Assembly: GCF_014201355.1 (NCBI RefSeq) | Contig: NZ_JACHEG010000004.1 | Location: 186,001 to 250,000 of the forward strand | DNA: 64,000 nucleotides | DNA from: Aliirhizobium wenxiniae | Lineage (GTDB): Bacteria; Pseudomonadota; Alphaproteobacteria; Rhizobiales; Rhizobiaceae | Direction: 5' to 3' | Shown here: positions 1-9,767 of the stretch, piece after piece | Numbering within the stretch: the first letter of the stretch is position 1 | How the letters are laid out: each line of letters starts with the position of its first letter | Position numbers and translations under genes: made by a program | Notes under the pieces: model-generated | Told to the model about the DNA's origin: nothing | What the model saw: only the letters and a program-made list of their open reading frames with translations | Databases searched by the model: none

Positions 1-807
1 GAAAAGGCTGGTGTCGACCCGAAGGCGATCAAGAATTGGGAAGACCTGCTTGCCGCCTCCAAGAAGATCCAGGGTGCTGGCATCGTGCCGATCGTCATGG
101 GTGGCAAGGACAAATGGCCGATCGCTCTCTTTTATGGTCAGCTTGCTGCCCGTATTGCTGGCACTGACGGTGTCGCAGCTGCAGACAAGGGCGAAAACGA
201 AGGCTTCAACAATCCGGCCTTCATCCAGGCTGGCGAAGCGCTGAAACAATTGGCCGATATCAAACCGTTCCAGCCGGGTTACATGGATACGACCCAGCCC
301 AAGGCGGCAGGCCTGTTCGGTGACGGTAAGGGCGCCTTCTATCTGGCCGGTAACTTCCTGGTCGGTGCGCAGGCGCAGAATTCGGCCTCAGGCAAAGGAC
401 TTGGAGACGACCTCGACTTCATCACCTTCCCGGCAGTCGAGGGCGGCAAGGGCGATCCGGCCGACACGTTCGGCGGTGTCAACGGCTGGCTGGTGACCAA
501 GGATGCGGGCAAGTCGACGGTCGATTTCCTGAAGTTTCTGACCAACAACAAGAACCAGACCGAAGGCGGCCGCCTGAAGATCTGGCTGCCGATCGGCACA
601 GACGCCCAGTCCGGCATTGCCGATCCGCGCCTGCGCCGGATCGCCGAGGACCTTTCCAAGGCACCGCATCACCAGCTCTATCTCGACCAGATGCTCGGTG
701 CGAGCGTCGGTGCGGCCCTCAATGACGCTGCAGCCCAGATAGTCACTGGCGACATCTCGCCGGAAGAAGCTGCAGCCCTCGTGGAAGAAGCACGCGAAAT
801 GCGCTGA
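1..807 (+). CDS. Sugar ABC transporter substrate-binding protein (5' end missing)
   Basis: The reading frame is open from the first base of the window, so the start codon and signal peptide lie to the left; 268 codons are visible. The sequence has the look of a family 1 extracellular sugar-binding protein (MalE/UgpB type): a 'WEDLLAASKKIQ' helix near the start, 'GVNGWLVTKDAGK' in the middle, and a C-terminal stretch with 'AAAQIVTGDISPEEAAA', typical of these binding proteins. It would act in the periplasm and deliver a sugar to the two permeases that follow. The same-strand permease, GH43 and ATPase genes downstream point to a plant-cell-wall oligosaccharide such as xylo-oligosaccharide; that substrate is inference. 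Confidence 0.85.
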   Translation, partial: EKAGVDPKAIKNWEDLLAASKKIQGAGIVPIVMGGKDKWPIALFYGQLAARIAGTDGVAAADKGENEGFNNPAFIQAGEALKQLADIKPFQPGYMDTTQPKAAGLFGDGKGAFYLAGNFLVGAQAQNSASGKGLGDDLDFITFPAVEGGKGDPADTFGGVNGWLVTKDAGKSTVDFLKFLTNNKNQTEGGRLKIWLPIGTDAQSGIADPRLRRIAEDLSKAPHHQLYLDQMLGASVGAALNDAAAQIVTGDISPEEAAALVEEAREMR

Positions 808-877
808 GTCTCGCCTGAAGTGGGCGTGGCGAACACTCGCCGCGCCTCACCCAACACCGGACATATCGAGGAATGAC

Positions 878-1810
878 ATGACGACCATGACCGGCTCACG
901 CCCACAGCTGAGCCCGGCGGCGCGCATTGCGCGCATGCACAGACAAGGAAAGCTCACTGCTCTCCTGCTGTTTTTGCCGCCGGCCCTGGTGCTGTTCACC
1001 CTTTTCGTCATCTGGCCGATTTTCAACGCCGCCAATCTCAGCTTCTTCAAATGGAGCGGTTATGGCGCGATCGACAACTTCGTCGGCACCCAGAACTATC
1101 AGCGGCTTGCCAACCATTCGGTCTTTCACCAGTCCTTGTGGAATTCGGTAAAGCTGATCCTGGCGTCGTTGTTCATCCAGATCCCGCTGGCCCTGACGCT
1201 CGCCCTGCTCATCTACAAGAAGACATCGATCAATACGGCATTCCGGCTGATCTTCTTCGCCCCCTATATTCTCGCCGAGATCGCATCCGGCGTGATCTGG
1301 AGCTTCATCTTCGACGGCGACTTCGGGGTGTCCGGCCAGATCGCCACCGCACTCGGCATCGAGCCTTTCTATATCCTGGCAGACCGGCAATTCGCATTCC
1401 TCGCCATCATCACCGTCGTCGTGTGGAAATATTTCGGCTATCACATGATGATCTTCATCGCCGCTTTGCAGGCGGTACCGGATGATCTGATCGAGGCGGC
1501 CGAGATCGACGGCGCGGGGCGCTGGCAGAAGGTCTTCTACGTCAAGCTGCCGCTGATCATGCATGCGATCAAGCTTTCCGCATTCTTCGCGATTGTCGGC
1601 GCGCTGCAGGTCTTCGACATCATCATCCCGCTCACCAATGGCGGTCCGTCCAACTCCACCCATTCGATCGTCAGCTATCTCTACACCTATGGGCTGGCGC
1701 AGTTGAATGTCGGTTACGGTGCTGCCGTCGGTGTCGTCCTGTTCATTCTCTGCATGGTGACCGCTTTCAGCTACCGCCGCCTCGCCATGGGTAAAGGAGG
1801 CGCATTATGA
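878..1810 (+). CDS. Sugar ABC transporter permease (MalF/UgpA type)
   Basis: This 310-residue inner-membrane permease has about six hydrophobic segments and the EAA-loop signature of binding-protein-dependent permeases around residues 205-225 ('EAAEIDGAGRWQKVFYVKLP'). A cytoplasmic N-terminus of about 28 residues precedes the first membrane segment. The start at 878 is chosen because GAGGA lies 5-6 bases upstream. It pairs with the MalG-type permease that follows; the two genes overlap by four bases (ATGA), which implies translational coupling. The role is one half of the membrane channel of the sugar importer. Confidence 0.9.
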   Translation: MTTMTGSRPQLSPAARIARMHRQGKLTALLLFLPPALVLFTLFVIWPIFNAANLSFFKWSGYGAIDNFVGTQNYQRLANHSVFHQSLWNSVKLILASLFIQIPLALTLALLIYKKTSINTAFRLIFFAPYILAEIASGVIWSFIFDGDFGVSGQIATALGIEPFYILADRQFAFLAIITVVVWKYFGYHMMIFIAALQAVPDDLIEAAEIDGAGRWQKVFYVKLPLIMHAIKLSAFFAIVGALQVFDIIIPLTNGGPSNSTHSIVSYLYTYGLAQLNVGYGAAVGVVLFILCMVTAFSYRRLAMGKGGAL

Positions 1811-2637
1811 ACCGCCCCGGCTTTTTTCTGGCGCTTGCCCGCGCCGCCGTGCTGTCGATCGTTGCGGCGCTGGTTATCGTGCCGCTCATCGCAACCTTTC
1901 TCGGCGGCTTCAAATCGGTCGGCGAACTGAGGGCCTCCCCCTTTGGCCTGCCGCCCGTCTGGCGCATCGAGACCTATACGGATATTCTCGGCGGACCGGT
2001 CTTCTGGGGATATATCCAGAACTCGCTGATCATCTCGTTTTCGGCGGTGTTTCTCACCCTGATGCTGGCCTCGATGGCGGCCTATATCTTCGCGCAGATC
2101 CACTTTTTCGGCTCGAAATATATCCAGGCCTATCTGCTGCTGGGGCTGATGTTCCCCTTTGCCACGGCGATCGTGCCGTTGTTCCTGCAGATCCGTAATT
2201 TCGGCCTTTTGGACAATCCGCTCGGCGTGATCCTGCCGCAGACGGCCTTTTCGATGGCTTTTGCGATCGTGCTTCTGCGCAGCTTCTTTCAGCAATTGCC
2301 GAAGGAACTGTTCGAAGCCGCCTATGTGGATGGTTGTGGGTATATCGGTTTCTTCTTCCGCTTCACCCTGCCGCTATCGACGCCGATCCTTGCCACTGTC
2401 GGAACCTTCGTCTTCGTTCAGAGCTGGAACAACTATCTGCTGCCTCTGGTCGTGATCAACGACAGTGCCGGCTACACCTGGCCGCTCGGCATCATGCGTT
2501 ATCGCGGCGAGTTCATGGTCGAGTGGAACCGCATCCTCGCCTTCGTGTCGCTGACCATCCTGCCGGCACTGATCTTCTTCACCTTCACCCAGAAATACAT
2601 CGTGGCCGGTCTCACCCGCGGCTCCGTGAAAGGATGA
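1807..2637 (+). CDS. Sugar ABC transporter permease (MalG/UgpE type)
   Basis: This 276-residue permease has six predicted membrane segments and an EAA loop near residues 165-185 ('ELFEAAYVDGCGYIGFFFRF'). It begins at an ATG overlapping the previous stop, with a strong AAAGGAGG ribosome-binding site that lies inside the end of the upstream gene. It is the second half of the sugar importer channel. The C-terminus 'QKYIVAGLTRGSVKG' is the usual ending of this subfamily, so the gene looks intact. Confidence 0.9.
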   Translation: MNRPGFFLALARAAVLSIVAALVIVPLIATFLGGFKSVGELRASPFGLPPVWRIETYTDILGGPVFWGYIQNSLIISFSAVFLTLMLASMAAYIFAQIHFFGSKYIQAYLLLGLMFPFATAIVPLFLQIRNFGLLDNPLGVILPQTAFSMAFAIVLLRSFFQQLPKELFEAAYVDGCGYIGFFFRFTLPLSTPILATVGTFVFVQSWNNYLLPLVVINDSAGYTWPLGIMRYRGEFMVEWNRILAFVSLTILPALIFFTFTQKYIVAGLTRGSVKG

Positions 2638-2641
2638 GTTC

Positions 2642-4276
2642 ATGACACCCGTAATCCGCAATCCGATCCTGCCCGGCTTCAATGCCGACCCTTCGATCTG
2701 CCGCGCCGGCGACGACTATTATATCGCCGTCTCGACCTTCGAATGGTATCCGGGCGTACAGATCCATCATTCGCGCGACCTCGTGAACTGGCGTCTCGTC
2801 ACCCGCCCACTCAACCGGGCATCGCAGCTCGACATGCGCGGCGATCCGGACAGCTGCGGCATCTGGGCTCCGTGCCTCACCTATTCCGACGGTCTGTTCT
2901 GGCTGGTCTATACGGACGTGAAGCGCAAGAGCGGCTCGTTCAAGGATGCGCATAACTATGTGGTCACCGCGCCTTCGATCGAAGGACCGTGGTCGGACCC
3001 GGTCTATATGAATTCATCCGGCTTCGATCCGTCGTTTTTCCATGACGACGATGGCCGCAAATGGCATGTGAACCTGCTCTGGGATCATCGTGGACGTCCG
3101 TCCCGCTTCGGCGGCATAGTGCTGCAGGAGTATGATCCGGTAGAAAAGAAGCTGGTCGGGCCGATCTCCAACATCTTCAAGGGCTCGCCGCTCGGTCTTG
3201 CGGAAGGGCCGCATCTCTACAAGCGTGACGGCTGGTATTACCTGATCGTCGCCGAAGGCGGTACGGGCTACAGCCACGCAGTGACGATGGCACGCTCGCG
3301 TAACCTGACCGGTCCTTACGAACTGCATCCCGACACCCATGTCGTCACCTCCCGTTTCCATCCGGATGCAACGCTGCAGCGTGGCGGGCATGGCGATTTC
3401 GTCGAAACCCCGGATGGCGGCACCTATATGGTGCATCTGTGCAGCCGTCCGCTGCCGGGCCTTTACCGGTCGGTTCTGGGGCGCGAGACATCCATTCAGA
3501 AATGCGTGTGGGGCGATGACGGCTGGTTGCGGCTGGATGGCGAAAAATTCGTCCCGCAGGACGAAGTCACGGCCCCTAACCTGCCGGCACATCCTTTCCC
3601 TGCCGAACCGGAGCGTTATGAGTTCAACCAAGACAAGGGATTGCCGCTCGCCTTCCAGTGGCTGCGCTCGCCCTATCCCGAACGGCTGTTCTCGCTGACC
3701 GAATGCCCCGGCCATTTGCGCCTTTTCGGACGCGAGTCGATCGGCTCCTGGTTCGAGCAGTCGCTGGTCGCACGGCGACAGACGGATTTCGATTACGATG
3801 CAGAGACGGAAGTCGATTGCGATCCGACTTCGCATCTACAGATGGCCGGGCTGATCGCCTACTACAATCGCTTCGCCTACCACTACCTCTGCGTCAGTCA
3901 TGACGAGAAGGCCGGGCGGTCGCTGCAGATCTTCTACTGTAATGGCCAGTGGCCGAACGGCATGACCATGCTCGGGCTGGACAATCCGATTTCCGTTCCG
4001 GACGGTCCGGTGCGCTTGCGGGTCGAGGTGCGCGGAGCGGCCCTGCGCTTCTTCTACATGAAGGATGGAGCCTGGACGCGGATCGGGCCGGTTCTCGACA
4101 ATTCGGTACTTTCCGACGAGAGCGGTGAAGGCGAGCAGAGCAAGATCACCGGCTCCTTCGTCGGCATCGGCAATTTCACCGGCGCCTTTGTCGGCATGGC
4201 AGCCCACGATCTCGGCGGGCTCGCGATGCCGGCCGACTTCTCGCACTTCACCTACAAGAACCTTCCCAAGGAATGA
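2642..4276 (+). CDS. Glycoside hydrolase family 43 (beta-xylosidase type)
   Basis: The 544-residue protein starts '[19 protein letters not shown]', the classic N-terminus of GH43 beta-xylosidases; the Asp in 'FNADPSI' is the expected catalytic base. The five-bladed propeller spans about residues 5-310, with '[12 protein letters not shown]' and the '[16 protein letters not shown]' segment carrying the probable Glu acid. A C-terminal beta-sandwich domain (about 330-540) is typical of XynB-like enzymes. No signal peptide is seen, so it probably acts in the cytoplasm on short xylo- or arabino-oligosaccharides brought in by the flanking ABC genes. It starts four bases after the permease stop, with AAAGGATG as its ribosome-binding site. 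Confidence 0.88.
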   Translation: MTPVIRNPILPGFNADPSICRAGDDYYIAVSTFEWYPGVQIHHSRDLVNWRLVTRPLNRASQLDMRGDPDSCGIWAPCLTYSDGLFWLVYTDVKRKSGSFKDAHNYVVTAPSIEGPWSDPVYMNSSGFDPSFFHDDDGRKWHVNLLWDHRGRPSRFGGIVLQEYDPVEKKLVGPISNIFKGSPLGLAEGPHLYKRDGWYYLIVAEGGTGYSHAVTMARSRNLTGPYELHPDTHVVTSRFHPDATLQRGGHGDFVETPDGGTYMVHLCSRPLPGLYRSVLGRETSIQKCVWGDDGWLRLDGEKFVPQDEVTAPNLPAHPFPAEPERYEFNQDKGLPLAFQWLRSPYPERLFSLTECPGHLRLFGRESIGSWFEQSLVARRQTDFDYDAETEVDCDPTSHLQMAGLIAYYNRFAYHYLCVSHDEKAGRSLQIFYCNGQWPNGMTMLGLDNPISVPDGPVRLRVEVRGAALRFFYMKDGAWTRIGPVLDNSVLSDESGEGEQSKITGSFVGIGNFTGAFVGMAAHDLGGLAMPADFSHFTYKNLPKE

Positions 4277-4280
4277 TCCG

Positions 4281-5279
4281 ATGGCAGTTGTCGAATATCG
4301 AAACATCAAGAAGGTTTTCGGCGCGGTTACCGTCATTCCCGATGCCTCGCTGCATATTCCGGACGGATCCTTCACCGTCTTCGTCGGCCCGTCCGGCTGC
4401 GGAAAATCAACCTTGCTGCGTCTGACGGCGGGGCTTGAGGACGCGACCGACGGAAAGATCTTCATCGACGCGCGAGACGTGACCGAGGAGCGCCCGACTG
4501 AACGCGGCATCGCCATGGTCTTCCAGTCCTATGCGCTTTATCCGCATATGGACGTGGCGGAAAATATCGGTTTCGCGCTGAAAATGGCCAAGGTGCCGAA
4601 GGCGGAGATCAAGGCGAAGGTGGAAGCCGCCGCCGACGTGCTGCAGCTGACGCCGCTGTTGAAGCGCAAGCCGGCGGAGCTTTCCGGCGGCCAGCGGCAG
4701 CGTGTCGCCATCGGCCGTGCGATCGTCCGCCAGCCCAAGGTATTTCTGTTTGACGAGCCGCTCTCTAACCTCGATGCCGCATTGCGTACTCAGATGCGCG
4801 TGGAGCTTGCGCAACTGCACAAGCGGCTCGGCGCAACGATGATCTATGTGACCCACGACCAGGTGGAAGCCATGACGCTGGCCGACCAGATCGTGGTGCT
4901 CAACAAGGGACTGATCGAGCAGGTTGGCGCGCCGATCGATCTCTACAACAGGCCCGAGACGCTTTTCGTCGCCGGTTTCATCGGCTCGCCGAAGATGAAC
5001 TTCTTCACCGGCCCGCTGGCCGCGGCGGCTGGCGCGCATACGCTTGGCGTCCGGCCTGAACATCTGGATGTCGATCGCAAGAACGGACTTCTTTCCGGCA
5101 CCGTGCAGTTCTCGGAACGACTGGGCAGCGACACCTACCTGCATGTCGCAATGGAGGGTATCGGCGTGGTTATTGCCCGTGCGGTGGGCGACGCAGTCTA
5201 TGGGGCAGGGGAGACCGTATGGCTATCCTACTCGCCTGAAATGACGCATCGTTTCGATGAAACAGGCAAGCGGCTCTGA
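4281..5279 (+). CDS. Sugar ABC transporter ATP-binding protein (UgpC/MalK type)
   Basis: This 332-residue ATPase has Walker A 'GPSGCGKST', signature '[16 protein letters not shown]', Walker B '[12 protein letters not shown]' and the H-loop 'VTHDQVEAM'. A C-terminal TOBE-like regulatory region (about 235-332) is present, as in MalK/UgpC. The frame is open further upstream, but the ATG at 4281 has AAGGA eight bases before it and gives the standard N-terminus '[14 protein letters not shown]'. It energises the importer of this operon. Being last after the glycosidase, it shares the transcript with the rest. Confidence 0.92.
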   Translation: MAVVEYRNIKKVFGAVTVIPDASLHIPDGSFTVFVGPSGCGKSTLLRLTAGLEDATDGKIFIDARDVTEERPTERGIAMVFQSYALYPHMDVAENIGFALKMAKVPKAEIKAKVEAAADVLQLTPLLKRKPAELSGGQRQRVAIGRAIVRQPKVFLFDEPLSNLDAALRTQMRVELAQLHKRLGATMIYVTHDQVEAMTLADQIVVLNKGLIEQVGAPIDLYNRPETLFVAGFIGSPKMNFFTGPLAAAAGAHTLGVRPEHLDVDRKNGLLSGTVQFSERLGSDTYLHVAMEGIGVVIARAVGDAVYGAGETVWLSYSPEMTHRFDETGKRL

Positions 5280-5290
5280 ATTAGAAAGAT

Positions 5291-5315
5291 CCTGCGCGCC
5301 GATCAGGCGCGCAGG
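5291..5315 (-). terminator. Hairpin terminator between convergent genes
   Basis: A perfect 10-bp inverted repeat (CCTGCGCGCC / GGCGCGCAGG) with a 5-base loop lies between the sugar ABC ATPase and the FtsX-like permease and includes the last codons of the latter. Read on the minus strand it is followed by ATCTTTCTAATT, so it best serves the minus-strand operon; it may also stop plus-strand transcripts. Confidence 0.6.
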
Positions 5316-6703
5316 GCGGTTGCCGGGGATTGGCGATAGGCAAGCAAAGCCGGCACGGCAGCCAGAATGCCGGCAAAGCCGAGGAATACCAGCGCCAGAC
5401 GCATATCCTCACGCGTAAAGCCGACAGGCAGGATGACGCCGCTTTTGGCCGCGAAAAGCTGCGCGCCGATCTGCGCGGCTGCAAGGCCAATCAGGAAGCC
5501 GATGCCGATGCCGAGCGCAACAAGCAGGAAAAGCTCCAGCCAGACGATGGTGAACACGGAAAGGCGAGGCGCACCGAAGGCTCGGAGTGCTCCGATCTGG
5601 CGCCGCCTCTGGCCTACATGAATAACGGTGACCAGAACAAGCGCTGCTGCGACAAGGCCTTGAGAGCCGGCAGCGACTGCACTCAGGATCATCTTGGCAT
5701 CGCCGAGCGTCGCATAAAGCCTCGTCAGAACCTCGCCGGGAAAGACACCGAGCGTGCTGCCGGTGCGGTATTCCTGGCGTAGCCGATAGGCATCGGCGAT
5801 CGTCTTCGGCTTGACCAGAATGGCAGGCAGGCCGGGCGTGGATGCACCGAAGGTTTCGACGACCGGCGCATCAGGATCGATGCTGCCGTGATGATCCTCT
5901 TCGATATGAGCGGAGGACGCAGCACCCAGCGCGAAGGCGGGTTTGGCAGGCTGCGCGGCGGGTGTCCCGGCGACCGGTGTGGCGTGTTCCGCCGCCTCGC
6001 TCTCGACATGCGTCTCGCCGTCCTCGTGGTTTTCCTCGCCTTCATGGGCGTGGTCGTGACCATCTCCGTCGTGATGCTCTTCCTCATGACCATGTTCTTC
6101 GCCAAGGCCATGAACGTGCCAGACGGCCTGGATGGGCACGAGAATGGCGCGGTCCCACGGCGTGCCGGTCGGCTGCAGTTTTCCGGTAACCTTATAGGCC
6201 GGGCCGGCGTGGGTGTGCCCACCCGTCTCGGCTGTGCCGTGCATCGGCTTGATTTCCGCCCCGAGCGGCAGGTTTACGGCAGCGCCCAGAACCGCTTCGC
6301 CTTCCAGCGCAAACATCTTGCCTTCGGCAAAACCGGGCGTCGTGCTGGAAATGAGCTTGGTGGTCGTGCCGATGATCGGATAGCCGGAAAAACTGTCGCC
6401 GAAACCGACCGGGGCGGCCCAGTCTACCCGTGGATCGGCGGAAAGCCTGGTCAAGACGGAACCGTCGACCAGAGGCAGGGGCGCGGCCTGCAGGAAAATG
6501 GAGGAGAGAACGAGCTGTGTCTCGCTGCCGGCGGCGCCGACAACGAGATCGAACTTGTCTGCGGCGCGGGCGCTGCCGAGACGCAGAGAACGCTCCTGAA
6601 GTGTGACGGCAACGCCGAGTGCGGTAGCAAGCGCCACCAGAAGCACGACGACGGCTCCACCGAGCCAGAGGCGACGCAGATCTGCAAGGATGAACCGGAT
6701 CAT
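5303..6703 (-). CDS. FtsX/MacB-type ABC permease with a histidine-rich insert
   Basis: The 466-residue protein has one membrane segment near residues 12-34, a large periplasmic domain, and three membrane segments in the last 130 residues, the layout of FtsX/MacB permeases. Within the periplasmic part, residues 196-241 carry about a dozen histidines among Asp/Glu, with another cluster at 266-272 ('HIEEDHHG') and 'HGTAETGGHTHAG' near 155-167. Such loops usually bind zinc or nickel. It follows its ATPase with overlapping ends, behind a DUF3299 gene. The same trio (ATPase, FtsX permease, DUF3299) is known from a zinc-regulated Pseudomonas operon (PA4063-PA4066, from memory); a metal role here is inference. 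Confidence 0.85.
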   Translation of the reverse strand: MIRFILADLRRLWLGGAVVVLLVALATALGVAVTLQERSLRLGSARAADKFDLVVGAAGSETQLVLSSIFLQAAPLPLVDGSVLTRLSADPRVDWAAPVGFGDSFSGYPIIGTTTKLISSTTPGFAEGKMFALEGEAVLGAAVNLPLGAEIKPMHGTAETGGHTHAGPAYKVTGKLQPTGTPWDRAILVPIQAVWHVHGLGEEHGHEEEHHDGDGHDHAHEGEENHEDGETHVESEAAEHATPVAGTPAAQPAKPAFALGAASSAHIEEDHHGSIDPDAPVVETFGASTPGLPAILVKPKTIADAYRLRQEYRTGSTLGVFPGEVLTRLYATLGDAKMILSAVAAGSQGLVAAALVLVTVIHVGQRRRQIGALRAFGAPRLSVFTIVWLELFLLVALGIGIGFLIGLAAAQIGAQLFAAKSGVILPVGFTREDMRLALVFLGFAGILAAVPALLAYRQSPATALRA

Positions 6704-7389
6704 GCCGCCATCTCCCCGGCCTGCGTATCGCCGACGATATGGCCGCCTTTCAGCGACAGTCGGCGTCCAAGCCGCTCTACCAGGCGCTGGTCATGGCTGG
6801 CGACGATCAGGGTCGAGCCGGCATCCGCGGCGACCGACAGAAGAAGATCACCGACTGCCTCGCCGCTTTCGAGATCGAGGCTGGCGGTCGGTTCGTCTGC
6901 GATGATGACGCCCGGCTTGCGCAGAAGCGCGCGGGCAATCGCAACACGCTGCATCTCACCGCGCGACATGGTCTCGACATGCTGTTCGGGGCGCTTGAGG
7001 CCGACGGTTTCGAACAGAACATGGGCGCGCTTGACGAGCTCGGCCGTCGCTACCCGCGACAGGCGTGCCGGCAACAGAATGTTGTCGAGCGCCGACAGGC
7101 CGGGAAACAGATGAAAATCCTGCATGACCAGGCCGATATTGGCGGCACGCCAGCGATCGCGCCTGCCTTCGGAAAGATCCGCGAAGTTCTGATCACCCCA
7201 GAACACACGACCGGCACGCGTACGTTCCAGGCCTGCAATGATGTTGATGAGGGTGCTTTTTCCCGAGCCGGACCCACCCGTCAGGGCAACACCGCTGCCG
7301 GCTGCGATTTCGAGGTGATCGACGGCAAGAACCGGTGCCGTCAGGCCGGGAAACGAGACGGCGAGATTTTCAATCTTCAGCGACAGCAT
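6700..7389 (-). CDS. ABC transporter ATP-binding protein (MacB/LolD type)
   Basis: This 229-residue ATPase starts 'MLSLKIENLAVSFPG'. It has Walker A 'GGSGSGKST', signature 'MSRGEMQRVAIARALL', Walker B 'GVIIADEPTASLD' and the H-loop 'VASHDQRLV'. The signature serine-rich stretch reads SRGE rather than SGGE/SGGQ, a mild variant. A longer frame upstream was rejected because it only runs into the end of the preceding gene. The gene overlaps the permease that follows by four bases and sits four bases after the DUF3299 gene, so the three form one operon. Confidence 0.9.
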   Translation of the reverse strand: MLSLKIENLAVSFPGLTAPVLAVDHLEIAAGSGVALTGGSGSGKSTLINIIAGLERTRAGRVFWGDQNFADLSEGRRDRWRAANIGLVMQDFHLFPGLSALDNILLPARLSRVATAELVKRAHVLFETVGLKRPEQHVETMSRGEMQRVAIARALLRKPGVIIADEPTASLDLESGEAVGDLLLSVAADAGSTLIVASHDQRLVERLGRRLSLKGGHIVGDTQAGEMAA

Positions 7390-7393
7390 GTTT

Positions 7394-7870
7394 TCAAACC
7401 GTGGCGTATTCGGCCTGGCGAATACGAAGAAGGCTGACGAAGCCGGTTTCCGGATCCGTCCAGGAGCCCATTTCCAGTTTGCCGCGCACTTCGATCGTCT
7501 GGCTGGGCTGGGTGAAGGTCTGCTTTTCACCGAGATAGACGACGACGATATTGTCGGGCCAATCGCTATCCGTCGAGCAGAAGGGGCAGATCGACATAGG
7601 GATTTCGGTCAGGACAAAAAACTGGGCCTCGGCCTTCAGCGGCGGCGCCATGAAACCGCGCATGGCGATCTCCTTGCCGTTCAGCTGTTTGACCTTGTCG
7701 GAAAATTCCAGCCCAAGAACGCTGACCTTGCCGTAAAGCTCGTCAAAGGTGATATCGTTATTGGCCTCAGCACGACCGGCCGCAGCCAGCAGCGGCAGGC
7801 CGGATACGAGGCCAAGTGTCATGGTAAGCGCCTGGCGGCGATTGAAACGCGCCGGATGAAGCTTGTTCAT
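7394..7870 (-). CDS. DUF3299 periplasmic protein
   Basis: The 158-residue protein has an N-terminal twin-arginine-like signal ('RFNRRQALTMTLG', then a hydrophobic stretch ending AGRAEA). The mature part carries the DUF3299 features 'LNGKEIAMRGFMAPP', 'FVLTEIPMSICPFC' (a Cys-x-x-Cys: CPFC) and 'VRGKLEMGSW'. The family has no settled function; it is regularly found next to FtsX-type ABC pairs, and the paired cysteines suggest redox or metal handling. It starts with a good AGAAAGGAG ribosome-binding site and is first of the three-gene operon. I looked for a Zur-like palindrome upstream and did not find a convincing one. Confidence 0.82.
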   Translation of the reverse strand: MNKLHPARFNRRQALTMTLGLVSGLPLLAAAGRAEANNDITFDELYGKVSVLGLEFSDKVKQLNGKEIAMRGFMAPPLKAEAQFFVLTEIPMSICPFCSTDSDWPDNIVVVYLGEKQTFTQPSQTIEVRGKLEMGSWTDPETGFVSLLRIRQAEYATV

Positions 7871-7975
7871 GACCCTTCTCCTTTCTGAAATATCCGCTCA
7901 TCGTCACGCCGGAAGGTGGACAATGCAAGACGGGGAAACACCGAGGACAATCGAACTCGGAAAATAGAACGAGGA

Positions 7976-7992
7976 CACGCCGCTACGGCGTG
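7976..7992 (-). terminator. Possible terminator after alkaline phosphatase
   Basis: A 7-bp GC-rich inverted repeat (CACGCCG/CGGCGTG) with a 3-base loop lies 20 bases after the phosphatase stop on the minus strand, followed by a modestly T-rich run (TCGTTCTATTTTCC). The U-tract is weak, so the call is tentative. Confidence 0.4.
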
Positions 7993-8012
7993 CCCCCACC
8001 ATGTTTCAGGCC

Positions 8013-9767
8013 TTAGTTGGTCTGCTTTGCGCCAAGCGCAAAAGCTTCGGCGAGAGCCTTGTAGACGTCGCTCTGTTCCATGTAGCCACGGAAACCTTCG
8101 GCGCCGGGGCCTTCAGCCTGCAGAACCACATCGTCAACGGCGTGAACACCGCTGTCTGCGCTCTTCGGGATGATGCCGCTTACGAGGACCGCGCCGGGAA
8201 CATCCTTATACTGTTCGTTGGCGATGTATTCCTTCTTCTCGTTCTGGATGGCCGGTGCGAACGGGCCGTCAAGCTTCGGGCGGAAGGTTTCGTAATGGTC
8301 CGGGCCGTTATTGGCGTTGAGGAACAGGCGACGGGACACGTCGACCTTGTCCGGATAGCCGTCGCCGTCCTTGTCTTCGTAGTTCGGGAAGCCGGCTTCG
8401 GCATAGGTGCCGACCTTTTCGCGCATCTCGGTGCCCGGCTTTTCGTCATCGACGGTGCCGATGATGGAAACGCCGTGCGTGTGGTCACCGGTGACGATGA
8501 TCAGCGTGTCCGGGTTCTTGGCAGCGAATTCGCGGGCAACGCCAATGGCCTTGTCGAATTCGATCGTGTCGATGACAGCACGATCCCAGTCGAGCGGGTG
8601 GGACATCTTGTCGACGTTTGCGGCTTCGACCATCAGGAAGAAGCCTTCCGGGTTCTTCGACAGGTTGTCGAGAGCAACCTTGGTCATTTCGACGAGACCG
8701 GGCTGTTCCGGGAATTTGGAAACGGTGCCCTTCTTCAGGAATTCGCGGTCAAGCGTCGTGTCCATGTTGCCGGTGTGGAACAGGCCGAGGATCTTGCCGG
8801 TGTTGCTGCCGGCAGCGGTTGCCAGCTCACCCTTGCTGGTTGCCAGCGTGTAACCGGCGTCCTTGAACATGGCGATGTAGTCCTTGTCGTCCTTGCGCTT
8901 CGAGCCGGCAGTTGCCTGCGGCAGGAAGTAGGCGGAACCGCCGCCGAGAAGAACGTCCGGCTTGACGTCGAACAGCATGCCGTTGATCTCGGCCTTGTCA
9001 CCGCGCTTGCGGGTATGGGCTACGACGGCAGCAGGCGTTGCGTCCTGCAGTTCGGCGGTCGAGATGATGCCGATCGACTTCTTGGTCTGGCGGCGCAGAG
9101 CTTCTGCCAGCGTTTCGACCTTGGGGTCGTCGAGGGAAGCCGGCGTACGGTCGGCATAAACGCCGATGGCATTCACGGCGGTCTTGTGACCGGTCATATA
9201 GGCCGACATCGTGTTGGCGCTATCGGTGGCGACGGCGTCGGTGGCCGAAGTGCCGATGAAGGCTGCCGGCGGCACGTCGTCCATGTTCAGGCGGCCATTG
9301 GCCTTACCCTCGGTCATGCCCTTGGACATGATGCGGGCAGCGGTGCGGTGGGCAACCGAGAGACCGTCGGCGATCAGGAAGATAACGTTCTTGGCTTTTG
9401 CCTGTTCCGGCGTGCCGTAGACGTTCCAGGTGATGGTCTTGGTTTCGCTGCCGGCAGCAACCTCGACCTTGTAGTCGCCAGCCTTGGCGAGCGTCACGCC
9501 ACGCAGGATGACGGCCGAACCAAGGACCTTCTCCTTGTTCTTCTCTTCGGCGACGAACTCGACTTCCTTGCCGAGCGTTGCCTTGTAATCCTGGCCGTTG
9601 ACGGTGATCTTGACGTCTTCCGGCTTTACGACCTTATCGAACTCGACTTTGAAATCGAACGGCGAACCGGTCAGGATCGTCGCGCGATCGAGCGGGTAGA
9701 CTTCGGCAGCCTGAGCGGCGCCGGCGAGAATGGTCGTAGCGACCAAGGCGGAAAAGAGTTTGCGCAT
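8013..9767 (-). CDS. Secreted alkaline phosphatase (PhoA superfamily)
   Basis: The 584-residue protein begins with a Sec signal peptide ('MRKLFSALVATTILAGAAQA'). After an extra N-terminal domain of about 100 residues comes the alkaline phosphatase core. 'NVIFLIADGLS' carries a metal Asp. 'ATDSANTMSAYMTG' carries the nucleophile serine. 'MVEAANVDKMSH' and 'TGDHTHG' carry further metal ligands. It hydrolyses phosphate monoesters in the periplasm for phosphorus supply. The start at 9767 is chosen over 9818 because it begins the signal peptide and follows GAGGGG; the 9818 start would lie directly at the Pho box. The Pho box upstream implies PhoB control. Confidence 0.88.
   Translation of the reverse strand: MRKLFSALVATTILAGAAQAAEVYPLDRATILTGSPFDFKVEFDKVVKPEDVKITVNGQDYKATLGKEVEFVAEEKNKEKVLGSAVILRGVTLAKAGDYKVEVAAGSETKTITWNVYGTPEQAKAKNVIFLIADGLSVAHRTAARIMSKGMTEGKANGRLNMDDVPPAAFIGTSATDAVATDSANTMSAYMTGHKTAVNAIGVYADRTPASLDDPKVETLAEALRRQTKKSIGIISTAELQDATPAAVVAHTRKRGDKAEINGMLFDVKPDVLLGGGSAYFLPQATAGSKRKDDKDYIAMFKDAGYTLATSKGELATAAGSNTGKILGLFHTGNMDTTLDREFLKKGTVSKFPEQPGLVEMTKVALDNLSKNPEGFFLMVEAANVDKMSHPLDWDRAVIDTIEFDKAIGVAREFAAKNPDTLIIVTGDHTHGVSIIGTVDDEKPGTEMREKVGTYAEAGFPNYEDKDGDGYPDKVDVSRRLFLNANNGPDHYETFRPKLDGPFAPAIQNEKKEYIANEQYKDVPGAVLVSGIIPKSADSGVHAVDDVVLQAEGPGAEGFRGYMEQSDVYKALAEAFALGAKQTN

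Noticed and set aside
5888..7114. A 408-codon plus-strand open frame across the FtsX permease and ATPase genes
   Set aside because: It is antisense to two well-supported genes, has a low-complexity composition and crosses their junction.
7871..8012. Zur-binding site for the DUF3299 operon
   Set aside because: No AT-rich palindrome of the Zur type was found; metal control remains inference from gene content.
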